Of a stretch of 64,000 nt of DNA, positions 11,997 to 22,448 are shown in pieces (positions within the stretch are counted from its first letter, which is position 1; the number at the start of each line of letters is the position of its first letter). The DNA is from Phytophthora colocasiae (Eukaryota; Oomycota; Peronosporomycetes; Peronosporales; Peronosporaceae): positions 1,178,001-1,242,000 of the forward strand of contig JAGKQI010000090.1 in assembly GCA_018806915.1 (NCBI GenBank), given 5' to 3'. Below the pieces are notes generated by a model that did no database searches, was not told the origin of the DNA, and saw nothing but the letters and a program-made list of their open reading frames with translations. Position numbers and translations under genes: made by a program.

Positions 11997-13106
11997 CTAG
12001 AACATTTTCTTCTGAATAATGACAGTAGCACGGCCCCAGCTCATGTGGAATTTGGCCTCGTGCACCGCCTGCCACATCGTAGACTGCAGCGGCTTGGTCA
12101 CCGTCACAAAATAGCTACCGACAGGCAGTTGGTCTACACAGTACACACAAGATCATTAGCAAGAATTCAAGCACGTCCGAACAATATAATTCCGTCACGC
12201 ACCTGCTTCAGTTGAAATCGCTTGGATCAGCTACACACGACACAGAAAATGAGCAACTACAGTCACAGATTTCAATCCCCCACCAATTCAAACGCACGCT
12301 GTCACTGAAGCACGTCGAATTACAGAACACGAGCGTAGCGTCCCGCCAAATGTCTGGTCGTTTCACTGCATCTCCTTTGGCGAAACCCACATCTACGTCA
12401 GCTTTGGTCGCTGGGAGGGAGTCCAGCATCTGATACCGCCAGCGATCCAGCACCTTGAGCGCCACCGCATGCAGTCCGTCCAGCACCTAGCACACTCTCA
12501 ATCAGCAACATACCCTCTCTCCATTGAACTGATTCTCTCCTTTATCACCTCAATGCCGCAACACTTGGAAAAATCGTGTAGCAACGCCGCCGCCATCACC
12601 TATTTTCACCAATTGAATCAATTTTCAAGTCCCGATATCTCTTCACCAACAACGATCCAGCACGCACCACTTTGCCACAACCTGATCCAATGTCGTAGAA
12701 ATTGCCTCCTTTATCCAACAACACGCCAAACTGCGTCCTCATCTAAAAACTCATGCATATCCTTGTCAGATTCCGGAAAATATCCGTTTTCCCTCACGTT
12801 TTAGGTCACTTTTACCAGTTGAAAGATGGCGTCCACCGTCTCGAATGGAATTTCGCCATATACCAGCGATCGGTTGGCCAATTCCTTCTTCTCGCGCTCC
12901 AAACGCGACACTTTCTTCACTTCGAGCTCTGGGAATTCCGCAAACAGCTCGGAATGGCGCTTAACCGCGTCTTCCACTGGATAAAAAACCATGGAATACG
13001 TAGATAAATGAGTGGAGAAGAAGATACAAGAGAGTACAGAGGTGGAGAAGCTGCAGGTACCGATTGTGGGGCCCTTGGAGGCGACGGCCTCCTCTACCTC
13101 ACTCAT
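11997..13106 (-). CDS. SAM-dependent methyltransferase, DOT1-like, seven exons
   Basis: Rebuilt by splicing on the minus strand: 13106-13061, 12976-12816, 12730-12668, 12599-12549, 12486-12298, 12230-12203 and 12133-11997. Every junction is GT-AG and in frame, giving 224 residues. The product has a YGEIPFET segment, then GGNFYDIGSGCGKVV (a glycine-rich SAM-binding loop), AAALLHDFSKCCGIE (acidic end of strand 2), LDGLHAVALKVLDRW, DATLVFCNSTCFSD, and a final LPVGSYFVTVTKPL. This is the order seen in class I methyltransferases of the DOT1 (histone H3K79) fold group, although the protein is short and may act on another substrate. Exon lengths were checked for phase: 46, 161, 63, 51, 189, 28 and 137. 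The fold is well supported; the substrate is unknown. Confidence 0.8.
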
Positions 13107-13225
13107 ATTGGTACTAAACTACTGTAGTCAAATGGTTGGTGGTGGGTTTAGTACATATGGTGGAATTAGCTAATGGTACTAACTGCAACTTAATGATAAT
13201 GCAACTTAATGACTTCAACTTGGTT

Positions 13226-14155
13226 CTACTGTGGGGATCGAGAACTCATTGAGTTAGAGCGGATGGCTGTGGGCGATGGGGGTCTTGTAGATGTTCCGAA
13301 TAACATTTGATGGAGACTGTCGCTTCCCTTAGCTGCTGGTGATACGCGTTTGCATTGAGGGCAACGCAGACGGACGAGAGCTTCGCGGAGCTGAGCAGGG
13401 CTGGCGTTTGGGTTATCACGCAGTACAGCACGGACGTTTGAGGCCCCAACCAGCTGTACTACGAGCTTTAGTAGCTCTCGTTCGTGTCCGAATCCTGAAC
13501 TACCTGACTCTTCAGCAGGAGGACGGGTGGACTGATGCTCTTCAACTTTAAGCTGGTGCTCTTGAAGCTCATGTAGCTCTTGACGACATCGAATGAGCTG
13601 ATCATCGCGAATACGGAGCTGTTCCTGCTGTGTAATCTCGCGAGCGTTTGCTGCTGCTATCTGTTCTTTTAAACGGGCATTGTCTCGTCGCCAAACTTCG
13701 TCATTCTAACGGCATGACACTTGTGTTAGACCGTACTAAATCCTATTTAATACTAGTACTTTTATTACCTTGGAGCTAGCCTCGCGCAGATCCCGCAGCT
13801 CCTGTCGTAGTACGTCCAATTCTACGTTGTCCTCGTGCTCTTGGTTGACTTCTTCTTCTTCTTTCTCATGTAGATCTCGCGTAATCTCCTGCTCAAAGTC
13901 GAGTGTAAAGTGCGTGTCGTCGACACTGAGCGGTAGGCTTGATACTTCTTCCGATCCAGCTACTACCGGTGCTGGTGTAGCAATAACAGGCGAGACGGGA
14001 GCTGCAGCTACACGCACTGGTAGTCGACCGAAGCTTTTCTGCGGTGTTCGACTGGGTGACGCGCTGTTCTTCGCTGGAGATCGCAACGAAGACGATGAAA
14101 ACGATCGCTCAATAGTCGTTCCTACAGAGAGAGAAGGGGGCACGTTAAAGCTCAT
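13226..14155 (-). CDS. Coiled-coil protein of unknown function
   Basis: Two exons, 14155-13769 and 13705-13226, joined by a 63-bp GT-AG intron, give 288 residues. The N-terminal ~90 residues are Ser/Pro/Ala-rich and likely disordered. A long charged heptad-rich region follows, from about FEQEITRDLHEKEEEE to HELQEHQLKVEEHQS (roughly 95-200), and is predicted coiled coil. After it comes a small folded-looking part (RELLKLVVQLVGASNVRAVL) and a CPQC pair. The second exon frame carries no internal stop over 480 bases and ends at 13226. No family is recognised; a cytoskeletal or trafficking role would be a guess. Confidence 0.75.
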
Positions 14156-14260
14156 CGTACGCGTAAAACGGGAATGGAAATAGCGAGTGGAGATCGATTA
14201 TAGTTTTGCTGGCAACCTACTGAATAATTTTGGTCTAGCTTTCGTTCGGTTTCGCTCACT

Positions 14261-15085
14261 TTACTGAGGTGGGTGGTGGAGCTCAACGAGACCCACGTAC
14301 ATGGCAGCTCCCAGTACAGCACCCAAAAACGGACCTAGAATGGGGATCCAGAAGTAGCCGCCGTGCGACGAGAAGACCTTCCATCCCCAGCCACCGAAAA
14401 ACGTTAACAGGCGAGGGCCGAAGTCACGAGCGGGGTTGAGCGCGTAACCTGTGTTGAGACCGAATGACATGCCAATACCCGTGAGCAGAAGTCCAACCGC
14501 ACCTGGGAAGCTGTAGGGACTCGCTGGTTTATTGATCTGATCGCACAGAGCGAAGATACCACCAACCAGTAGAGCTGTACCGATGACTTCATTGGCGAAC
14601 GCAGCCCAGTTCGGGATCTGTGGGTTTGGGTATGTTGCGAAGATTCCTTGTGTGAACTCGCGTTCCGGGTCGACGATGTCCAGCCACGGGTAGTAAACGA
14701 TGTAGAGCACTAACGCTGCAACGAAAGCTCCCAGTGTCTGTGCGATAATATAGCCAGGGACCTTACGCCATTCGAACCGCTTGAAGAGCGCCATGGTTAC
14801 ACTGACAGCAGGATTGAGGTGGCCACCACTCACACCACCGGAGAAGTGGACGCCAAACAGCAACGCGATCCCCCAGCACAGATTCACCGATAGATAATCG
14901 CCTGCCGCTCGCTTACTGAGCACGAACTGAGCCACTGAGCCGTCACCGATCAGCACCAGGATGAAAGTACCGATGAACTCGGCCATGTAAGCGCGCATGT
15001 CCGGGTTGCGAATAGCGAAAGGTGCCAATCGACCATTGCCTTCGAGATCAGAATAGCCTCCATAACCAGGTTTGTACTCAGCCAT
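14261..15085 (-). CDS. Aquaglyceroporin (MIP family), copy 1
   Basis: 274 residues, single exon. Six hydrophobic segments and two pore loops carry the family signature: GGHLNPAV and GYALNPARDFGPRL. The Asp after the second NPAR is typical of glycerol-conducting members (GlpF type) rather than strict water channels. The start MAEYKPGYGGY is followed by a short cytoplasmic N-terminus like that of the two neighbours. It lies head-to-tail with copy 2 (257 bp between) and opposite copy 3, so a tandem duplication with one inversion is likely. It would conduct glycerol, water or other small solutes across the plasma membrane. Confidence 0.95.
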   Translation of the reverse strand: MAEYKPGYGGYSDLEGNGRLAPFAIRNPDMRAYMAEFIGTFILVLIGDGSVAQFVLSKRAAGDYLSVNLCWGIALLFGVHFSGGVSGGHLNPAVSVTMALFKRFEWRKVPGYIIAQTLGAFVAALVLYIVYYPWLDIVDPEREFTQGIFATYPNPQIPNWAAFANEVIGTALLVGGIFALCDQINKPASPYSFPGAVGLLLTGIGMSFGLNTGYALNPARDFGPRLLTFFGGWGWKVFSSHGGYFWIPILGPFLGAVLGAAMYVGLVELHHPPQ

Positions 15086-15342
15086 GGTTGGAGTTGGTCT
15101 TGAATGGCTCGGCTCGGTCGAGGGCGAAATGAAGACTGAAAGGCAGGTAGCGATGGCTTCCTTTAGACTCTTGGCGCCTCAGGTCTTATCGTCGTAACTC
15201 TATTCAAAGCAATGCATCGCAATGCCGTTGAGCGTTTTTCTACTAGAATTAGGGCACTGGTGGTTGAAGAATTGTATTGAGAGTATTGTAGAATGAACAT
15301 TCTAATGCTATTAGACAATACTACTAATCTCAGAGCCTTCAC

Positions 15343-16167
15343 TTACTGAGGAGGGTGGTGAGCCTCAATGAGACCCACGTACGTGGCAGCGCCGATAATG
15401 CCACCAACAAACGGACCAACAATAGGGATCCAGAAGTAGCCATCACGCAGCGTCCAGACCTTCCAGCCCCAACCAGCGAAGAAGGTGAAGAGGCGAGGGC
15501 CGAAGTCGCGAGCCGGGTTCAGCGCGTATCCGGTGTCAAGGCCGAACGCCAAACCGATGCACGTAAGCATCAGAGCAACCGCGCCAGGGAAGCTGTAGGG
15601 ACTAGCGGGTTTGTTGAGCTGGTCGCCGACAGCAAAGATGCCGGATACAAGCAACGCCGTGCCGATGATTTCGTTCGCAAGAGCTGACCAGTTGGGGATC
15701 TGGTCATTCGGATAAGTGGCAAAGATACCCTGGGTGGTCACGCGCTCCGGGTCGTGGATGTCGAACCACGGGTAGTACACGATGAAGACAATGATTGCGG
15801 CGGCAAACGCACCGGCCGTCTGAGCAACGAAGTAACCGGGCACCTTGTGCCACTCGAAACGCTTGAACAGAGCCAACGTGAGGGTGACGGCGGGGTTGAG
15901 GTGGCCACCGCTCACACCACCCGAGAAGTGAATGCCGAAGAGCAGAGCGATACCCCAGCACAAGTTCACGGACAGGTAGTGACCGGCACCACCTCCTCCG
16001 AGTACGTACTGCGCCACAGAACCGTCGCCGATGAGCACGAGGATGAACGTGCCGACGAATTCAGCGAGGTAGGCGCGGAAGTCCGGGTTGCGAACATGGT
16101 AGAATGGTAGTCGGGAGTTGCTCTCCAGGTCTGCGTAGCCGTGCTTGCTGGTGCCGTACTCGGTCAT
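15343..16167 (-). CDS. Aquaglyceroporin (MIP family), copy 2
   Basis: 274 residues from MTEYGTSKHGYADLE. The open frame extends to 16407, but the family start and the initiator at 16201-16220 place the ATG at 16167. Both NPA boxes are present (GGHLNPAVT and YALNPARDFGPRL). It is closer to copy 3 than to copy 1: both read GGGxAGHYLSVNL, while copy 1 has KRAAGDYLSVNL. Confidence 0.95.
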   Translation of the reverse strand: MTEYGTSKHGYADLESNSRLPFYHVRNPDFRAYLAEFVGTFILVLIGDGSVAQYVLGGGGAGHYLSVNLCWGIALLFGIHFSGGVSGGHLNPAVTLTLALFKRFEWHKVPGYFVAQTAGAFAAAIIVFIVYYPWFDIHDPERVTTQGIFATYPNDQIPNWSALANEIIGTALLVSGIFAVGDQLNKPASPYSFPGAVALMLTCIGLAFGLDTGYALNPARDFGPRLFTFFAGWGWKVWTLRDGYFWIPIVGPFVGGIIGAATYVGLIEAHHPPQ

Positions 16168-16200
16168 ATCTTGATTAGTTTGCTGTGACTTGTCCGGTCC

Positions 16201-16220
16201 AGGGAAAATGGAAGAATGAC
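16201..16220 (-). promoter_or_regulatory. Oomycete initiator + FPR core promoter of aquaglyceroporin copy 2
   Basis: The minus strand reads GTCATTCTTCCATTTTCCCT, close to the oomycete core promoter (initiator TCATTYY followed by CAWTTT), with one extra base between the parts. It lies 34-53 bp upstream of the ATG at 16167. Confidence 0.7.
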
Positions 16221-17332
16221 TGAGACTAAGGTATGAGATGGAGGAGATTGGCTTGGTACTGTCCAGCAGGAAGGAAGGTGTCCGCGAAAGGCTACGCACC
16301 CAGCCGTAATACGTCCCCGGATGCGGTGTTGAAGTACTTATGACACGAACAGCTGCTTGTGGCAACTCGCATCTCGTTTGGACTGGAGCCACGAAAGGCT
16401 TGAACAAAGAGGCATATGCTATGCTCCATTGGTTGCGGCGTTTTAGTCATGTGTGCGCGACCACCGAAGGTGGAGAAGCAGCAGTATACAATTCCTGTTG
16501 TGCGACTTTCAAGAGCTGAAAGTATTTTGGATTGAACTACCTCGAAGAACCTTACATGTATAAGGATATCATTGCCTCGTTGACCACAGGTCAATCATTG
16601 ACCAGCAATTGCATTTGCGACGAGAGCCCATGTGGTGTGCGCGGGGCTGGCCAGGAAGCCATTATCCTAGAGGAAGAGGAAGGGTGGACCGAAATCTGAC
16701 CCGGTTTCAACATGGCCAGATGCAATTGGGACATGGAGATTGGACTGGCAGTGCCAGTCTGGCAAGTCAAGACTTGATGCTGTCGGTGAACGGCTCATAA
16801 AGCAAGGTTGGCCAGCGTTTATCGGAGTTATTTTAGATGGAAATTATACGATGGCGACCAGCATGTACACTGTAGTGCTATGGTGTAAGTGTTTGCCTCT
16901 CTTCTTCTCATTCCGAGGACTTCAACTCGATGCTCGAGCGGTTCGGGAAGATCCGGTGTCGCGACAAGTGCTGTGAATTTTGAATCGCCGCGAAAAGGAT
17001 CACTACTTGCCCGTTCTGTACTCAGCCGATCTTCAGCGGGCACTCAAGGATAGGCTCAACATTTCAACCTTCTCCTTTTGATTTACTCTCTGTCGAGATG
17101 GCCGCAATGCCCAACGTTTCTGTTCGTATCTTTTCGTGGCTCGGACGGAGTGAATCATCGACAAGCTGTTCCTCCAGCAGCTGAGACCGACTGGCAATTT
17201 TTCCATCGGGTCTCAACATGTGGACACTGGTCGTCTCTTGTCCAGAGCTGCCAAGTGTGTCTCTCTGCTGTAGTTGGCCCTTCCTACTGCGGGTGTTCTC
17301 CCCTTCAACCGAACTTTACCACGAGTAGTTGT
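16221..17332. other. Divergent intergenic region between aquaglyceroporin copies 2 and 3
   Basis: About 1.1 kb without a convincing gene. Short frames on both strands have no recognisable domain. It should hold the upstream control sequences of the divergent pair. Confidence 0.6.
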
Positions 17333-17350
17333 TCATTCTCCATTTTTCCT
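17333..17350 (+). promoter_or_regulatory. Oomycete initiator + FPR core promoter of aquaglyceroporin copy 3
   Basis: TCATTCTCCATTTTTCCT matches the TCATTYYNCAWTTT consensus exactly and lies about 44 bp before the ATG at 17394. This supports that start over the longer frame beginning at 17274. Confidence 0.85.
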
Positions 17351-17393
17351 CCTTCTCCTCAAAAGCCTGTCTCCAATCCTCATCTTCCAAGAC

Positions 17394-18218
17394 ATGTCCG
17401 AGTACGGATCGCTCAAGCCTGGATACACTGACCTCGAGGGCAACCCGCGACTACCATTCTACGCTGTCCGCAACCCGGACCTCCGGGCCTACCTTGCCGA
17501 GTTCGTCGGCACGTTCATCCTCGTGCTCATCGGTGAAGGTTCTGTTGCACAGTACGTGCTTGGCGGGGGTGATGCCGGCCACTACCTGTCCGTGAACCTG
17601 GCTTGGGGTATCGCTCTACTCTTCGGCATCCACTTCTCCGGTGGTGTGAGTGGTGGTCACCTCAATCCTGCGGTGTCGCTGACACTAGCCGTCTTTGGTC
17701 GCTTCGAATGGTACAAGCTCCCTGGATACTTCATTGCCCAGACATTGGGTGCCTTCGCTGCTGCTTGGGTAGTGTTCGTAGTATACTACCCGTGGTTCGA
17801 CATCCAAGACCCCGAGCGTGCCACTACCCAGGGAATCTTCGCCACGTACCCGAACGAACAGATCCCCAACTGGTGTGGCCTTGCGAACGAAATAGTCGGT
17901 ACCGCTCTACTTGTATCCGGAATCTTCGCTGTCGGTGACAAGCTCAACAAACCTGCCAGCCCCTACACGTTCCCAGCTGCTGTAGCTCTGATGTTGACCT
18001 GCGTGGGTATGGCGTTCGGTCTTGACACAGGTTACGCGCTCAACCCGGCTCGTGACTTCGGTCCTCGTCTCTTTACGTTCTTCGCTGGATGGGGCTGGAA
18101 AGTGTTTACGGGTCGTAGCTTCTACTTCTGGATCCCCATTCTTGGCCCTTTCGTTGGTGGTCTACTTGGTGCTGGTCTGTACGTTGGTCTCATTGAGAAC
18201 TTCCACCCTCAAGAGTAA
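17394..18218 (+). CDS. Aquaglyceroporin (MIP family), copy 3
   Basis: 274 residues, the same length as copies 1 and 2. It has GGHLNPAVS and YALNPARDFGPRL pore motifs and six membrane segments. The start MSEYGSLKPGYTDLE aligns with the starts of the other copies. It is divergent from copy 2 and followed after only 135 bp by an aspartic protease gene on the same strand. Confidence 0.95.
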   Translation: MSEYGSLKPGYTDLEGNPRLPFYAVRNPDLRAYLAEFVGTFILVLIGEGSVAQYVLGGGDAGHYLSVNLAWGIALLFGIHFSGGVSGGHLNPAVSLTLAVFGRFEWYKLPGYFIAQTLGAFAAAWVVFVVYYPWFDIQDPERATTQGIFATYPNEQIPNWCGLANEIVGTALLVSGIFAVGDKLNKPASPYTFPAAVALMLTCVGMAFGLDTGYALNPARDFGPRLFTFFAGWGWKVFTGRSFYFWIPILGPFVGGLLGAGLYVGLIENFHPQE

Positions 18219-18312
18219 CTTGAACATTTTACATACACTCTTACCTTGACTTCAACTTCCTCTTTGATGTATCACACATCACATTCTCTCATTCCTCATC
18301 TAAAATCTAAAA

Positions 18313-18330
18313 CTCATTCCTGATTTCTTC
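18313..18330 (+). promoter_or_regulatory. Initiator-like core promoter of the aspartic protease
   Basis: CTCATTCCTGATTTCTTC resembles the oomycete initiator/FPR (G replaces C in CAWTTT). It lies about 24 bp before the ATG at 18354, within a pyrimidine-rich stretch. Confidence 0.55.
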
Positions 18331-18353
18331 CTAGACATCTTCTAAAAATCTAA

Positions 18354-19517
18354 ATGTTGCGCATCGCTCTCCTCTCTGCGCTGCTGGCGCTCAGCACCAA
18401 CGCTCTTGTCCTTCGAGTGCCCATGGTCAAACGCAGTGATGACGAGTTCGTCTCCTCTCTGCTTCACGACGTCCACGCCCTCAACCGACCGGCAGTCTGG
18501 AGTCCTGAAGTGGATCTGCCCTTGGAAGCTCAAGGCCTGAACCTTGATGACACGGCCAACGTCATCATCCGCGACTTCCAGAACGCCCAGTACTACGGAG
18601 CCATCTCCATCGGCACGCCGCCCCAACCGTTTTCCGTCATTTTCGACACGGGATCCAGCAATTTGTGGGTTCCGGACAAGAAATTCGGCTCCCACAACGT
18701 GTACGACCACGACAAGAGCAGCTCGTACAAGCCCAACGGAACGGCCTTCGACATCATGTACGGAAGTGGCCCCGTTTCTGGCTTTCTGTCCCAGGACACG
18801 CTGCAGCTCGGAGGTCTTACAGTGCCCGAGCAGTTCTTCGCCGAAGTGAACGTCACCAAAGGACTCGGACCAGCCTACTATTTGGGCAAGTTCGATGGTC
18901 TCTTTGGCCTGGCCTTTGATACCATCAGTGTCGACCATCTCAAGACTCCTTTCCACCGTATGATCCAACAGGGACTACTGGATGAACCAGTGTTCGCCTT
19001 CTATTTGGGTGACCAGAAGGACGGGGAACTGACGTTCGGAGGTACCGACAAGGCCCACTACAAGGGGGAACTGGAGTACGTGGACGTCACCAGTGCCACC
19101 TATTGGTCAATTAAGCTGGATGCAGTGGAGACCAAGGGGGAGAAGCTCACGGATGTGGACAAGGCCATTGTGGACTCGGGCACGTCGCTTATTGCAGGAC
19201 CGAAGGACCAGGTGGCCAAGTTGGCGGCTCTTGTGGGTGCGCACAAGTTCATCATGGGGGAATACCTTATCAGCTGCACTGCTGCAGCCCCAGACATCTC
19301 GTTCGTGATCAATGGCAAGTCCTACACGCTGACTAAGGACGAGTACACACTCAAGAGCGGTCCCATCTGTTTGTTTGCCTTCATGGGCATTGACATCCCA
19401 GCCCCCGCTGGCCCGCTGTGGATCCTGGGAGACGTTTTCATGCGCAAGCACTACACCGTCTTCGACTGGGGCACTGACTCCCGCAAGCCACGTATCGGCT
19501 TCGCTCTTGCTGCTTAA
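18354..19517 (+). CDS. Pepsin/cathepsin D-like aspartic protease, secreted or vacuolar
   Basis: 387 residues, no intron. A hydrophobic signal peptide (about 1-17, MLRIALLSALLALSTNA) precedes a ~60-residue propeptide. The two catalytic motifs are IFDTGSSNLWVP (near residue 98) and AIVDSGTSLIAG (near 275); the flap Tyr is in IMYGSGPVSG. Late family blocks PLWILGDVFMRKHYTVFD and RIGFALA are present. This is a complete A1-family enzyme expected to act at acidic pH in a vacuole or outside the cell. No glycine-rich or membrane-anchor tail follows. Confidence 0.95.
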   Translation: MLRIALLSALLALSTNALVLRVPMVKRSDDEFVSSLLHDVHALNRPAVWSPEVDLPLEAQGLNLDDTANVIIRDFQNAQYYGAISIGTPPQPFSVIFDTGSSNLWVPDKKFGSHNVYDHDKSSSYKPNGTAFDIMYGSGPVSGFLSQDTLQLGGLTVPEQFFAEVNVTKGLGPAYYLGKFDGLFGLAFDTISVDHLKTPFHRMIQQGLLDEPVFAFYLGDQKDGELTFGGTDKAHYKGELEYVDVTSATYWSIKLDAVETKGEKLTDVDKAIVDSGTSLIAGPKDQVAKLAALVGAHKFIMGEYLISCTAAAPDISFVINGKSYTLTKDEYTLKSGPICLFAFMGIDIPAPAGPLWILGDVFMRKHYTVFDWGTDSRKPRIGFALAA

Positions 19518-19709
19518 AACGACTGAGACGGTAACTTCAACTAGGTATTGTACCAAGGTGAATTGTGTATGAAGCCCAGGCACAGAGGCTGCGACTGTGT
19601 AGGTGCTTAAATTCTGTTGAAATTGCTCGAACGCGCTTCAACCTATTTCCGTCGTGTTTGAAGACAGGAGAGCTCTTGTGTGTGGTTTGCTTCTAGGTTG
19701 TCAAGTTCA

Positions 19710-21050
19710 ATGAGCAAGGCCAAGCATCAGACACCTCGCAGCAGCGCTGCAACGCCCAAAGCCACGCCTCGAGATGCAGATCCTTCGCAATCAGTTCAAT
19801 TGAGTGTGTTGGTACTGCAGGCGGACGCACTTGAACATGATGAAGCTGTGCGTCAAGAGCTCAAGCGTAGCGGCTTCACAGTGAAACACCAAGCGTTGGT
19901 CAATCTCTCCGTGGACACAGCTCGGAAGTTCGTGCTGGAAGTGTGCAATCCACACAGTGCAATGTATCAGGAAAACCACACTGAAGCGCCAGAAGGACAT
20001 GACGATGTTATAGCTCACATCGTCTCGGACGAAGACAAGGAGCTGGACGACCTCGCCATCCATGCACTTGCAAGTGGCCCAGCCTTGGTTCTGGGGCTTG
20101 AGAAGGTGAACGCTGTTGCTGAACTACTCCACCTCGTTGGCCCCGCGCACCCAGCTGCTTGGGTAGAGAGCAGTTCCCAATGTCTTCGAGCTCGGTTCGC
20201 TAAAGACGCACCTCGGAAGCTTGGACTTCGCTGCAGCGCTCAAGAAGTGACCACCGCGCAAGAATTAAGCTTCTTACTGGCTCATTCTGGCAGTAAAACG
20301 CACGTACAAGCCGTAGTAGCACCACTTCCAAATGGAGCCAAGACCGCTGCCATGGGGATCGACCAGTTGCTCGACTTCCTGTTCCCGAAACACTTACAAC
20401 ACCCGAATTCCGCTGGTCGACTCTTTGTCTTCGGGCTTTATGGGCCTCTGGACGCTCACTCAAGGCTCCGCAGTGGCGAATCAGGCTTGCACGTCGTCAC
20501 TGACCGGGAACTGACCACGATGTCAGCTCGCATGGAGCGTGAAGATATTCTATCCGTGTACGGCATGTGCTCCTTATCGCAGGAAGAAGAGGAAGAAGTG
20601 GTGCGACAGGTGGATCATCTACTCAAGCGGTTCCCACAGTACACACCTCGAGACATTGAGACTCTATTCGCTCCTTTGTCTCGCGACTCGGACGGACACA
20701 TGAGCTTCCACGACATGCAGCAGGCCGTGATGAAGGAGCGACTGCGACGTGTGTTGTGTATGAAGGAGCGACTGCATCCAGCTCTAGCGGAGCCTCTGCG
20801 CAATCAATTCTCACGTACTTTGACTCGACAGACAGCAACGAAAGGTGCAACACTGGTGAACGGAGCGCCGTCCAGCTTCTTCTTAAAGGATGTGGGTGCT
20901 ACCAACGTGGAGAACGCGGCGTTCGTCTCCCGACTTCTAAGCACACGTGCGTTCCAGATCTGCCAGATGGAGGACGGCAATTCACCTTCACTCACGCAGA
21001 ACGTGCGACTTCTACGGTCTGACAAGGCACAGAAATGCATGGACTCATAA
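19710..21050 (+). CDS. NDPK-like domain protein with EF-hand-like motif
   Basis: 446 residues from the ATG at 19710; the frame opens earlier only through GTG. Residues ~30-205 follow the nucleoside diphosphate kinase pattern: a first strand, SGFTVKHQALVNLS, a SGPALVLGLEKVNAV block, LLHLVGPAHPAAW, and LRARFAKD before the active-site region. Where NDPKs have NxxHxSDS this protein reads LRCSAQE, so the phosphorylated His is absent. A second NDPK-like repeat may follow (~210-300). An EF-hand-like loop (SRDSDGHMSFHD, near 340) lies in the C-terminal third. Degenerate NDPK domains with EF-hands occur in flagellar proteins, so an axonemal role is possible but not shown. Confidence 0.65.
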   Translation: MSKAKHQTPRSSAATPKATPRDADPSQSVQLSVLVLQADALEHDEAVRQELKRSGFTVKHQALVNLSVDTARKFVLEVCNPHSAMYQENHTEAPEGHDDVIAHIVSDEDKELDDLAIHALASGPALVLGLEKVNAVAELLHLVGPAHPAAWVESSSQCLRARFAKDAPRKLGLRCSAQEVTTAQELSFLLAHSGSKTHVQAVVAPLPNGAKTAAMGIDQLLDFLFPKHLQHPNSAGRLFVFGLYGPLDAHSRLRSGESGLHVVTDRELTTMSARMEREDILSVYGMCSLSQEEEEEVVRQVDHLLKRFPQYTPRDIETLFAPLSRDSDGHMSFHDMQQAVMKERLRRVLCMKERLHPALAEPLRNQFSRTLTRQTATKGATLVNGAPSSFFLKDVGATNVENAAFVSRLLSTRAFQICQMEDGNSPSLTQNVRLLRSDKAQKCMDS

Positions 21051-21227
21051 CCTGGCAATAAGGTGACACATACTACTTGCCTTTTTTGTACCCGACAACT
21101 TTCCCCTACTTCTCACTAATTTTCCTTGTAACCAACCAATCAGAGAATTGATTTTTTTTAATAGCCAATGACATGGATTTGTAGCTGCTCGCTGACACGC
21201 ATGAGCCATTCGAGAAATCGACTTGTC

Positions 21228-22334
21228 ATGCCGTTCGCGCAGATCGTGCTGGGTCCGCCTGGCTCGGGCAAGACGACGTACTGCAACGGCATGCAACAGT
21301 TCCTACAGGCCAATCACCGAGATGTGGCTGTAGTCAATATGGACCCAGCCAACGAGCAGCTACCGTACGTGGCTGATGTGGACGTGTCCGAGATGGTTTG
21401 TCTCGAAAACGTCATGGAGGAGCTGGACTTAGGTCCGAATGGCGGTGCGTACAATTGAAAGAAGGTCAATACAAACCGGACACAATGCTAATTATCTATG
21501 CTGACAGGTCTTGTGTACTGCATGGACTACATCGATGTCAATTTCGACTGGCTGGAGGACAAACTCGCAGCGCTCAAGGACAAGTACGTGCTGTTCGACT
21601 TCCCCGGTCAAGTGGAACTTTACACGCACGAGAACAGTGTGCATAGTATTCTGCACAAACTACAGAAGCTCGGATACAGAGTGGGTATTGATTTTGTGTT
21701 TTCTATTTGATATGTTAACTGATGTTGGTGTAGTTGGCTGTGGTGCACCTAGTGGATGCTCATCATTGCACCGATAGCTCCAAGTTTGTGTCCGTAGTGA
21801 TGCTGAGCTTGTCATCGATGGTTCGGTTAGAGCTGCCGCATATCAACGTGCTATCGAAGATCGACCTGATGCAGCAGTACGGCAAACTTGGTACGTTGTG
21901 GCCTTTTCCCTTCTTTTTAACCGGTGAGTTCATTGAACGGTATCGTACTGGCAGCTTTCAACCTCGACTTCTACACGGATGTTCTTGATCTACGCTATCT
22001 CCTGGACCGATTGGATGAACCGGACGACGCTGAAGACGAGGATCAAATCTCTCTGGAGCCAAGGCATACAACGATCCCCAATTCGCGTCTTGCGGAGCGG
22101 TTCCGCCGCATGAACGAGGCGCTTGTAGACGTCATTGAGGACTTCAGTCTCGTGAGCTTCTTGCCCCTGCAGATCCAAGACCCCGCTACACTGCAGAAGG
22201 TTGTGGCAGCCATCGACAAGGCCAACGGCTTCGTCTTCACTGGCGTGGACTTCCAGACGGCCGTCGTTAAGGACTACGCCTTCGGAGATCAGGGTGGCGC
22301 ACTGGACGTCCAAGAGAAATACCTCGACCAGTAG
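21228..22334 (+). CDS. GPN2: GPN-loop GTPase 2
   Basis: Exons 21228-21444, 21508-21680, 21734-21890 and 21955-22334 join in frame to 308 residues. The P-loop [11 protein letters not shown], the GPN motif ([15 protein letters not shown], restored across intron 1), the G3 motif [16 protein letters not shown], [10 protein letters not shown], and LSKIDLM (G4) are all present. [13 protein letters not shown] is restored across intron 3. GPN2 works with GPN1/GPN3 in assembly and nuclear import of RNA polymerase II. An upstream in-frame ATG at 21168 would add 20 residues; the family start favours 21228. Confidence 0.93.
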
Positions 22335-22448
22335 CACGAGACAAACCTTAAAGATCCATTGTATTACCCGCTCTCGCTCTTGCCCTGCCGCATATAACAC
22401 TGTTGTAGCTATCGTTGTTTGTTCTAGATGGACACCACAGGCCCACGT

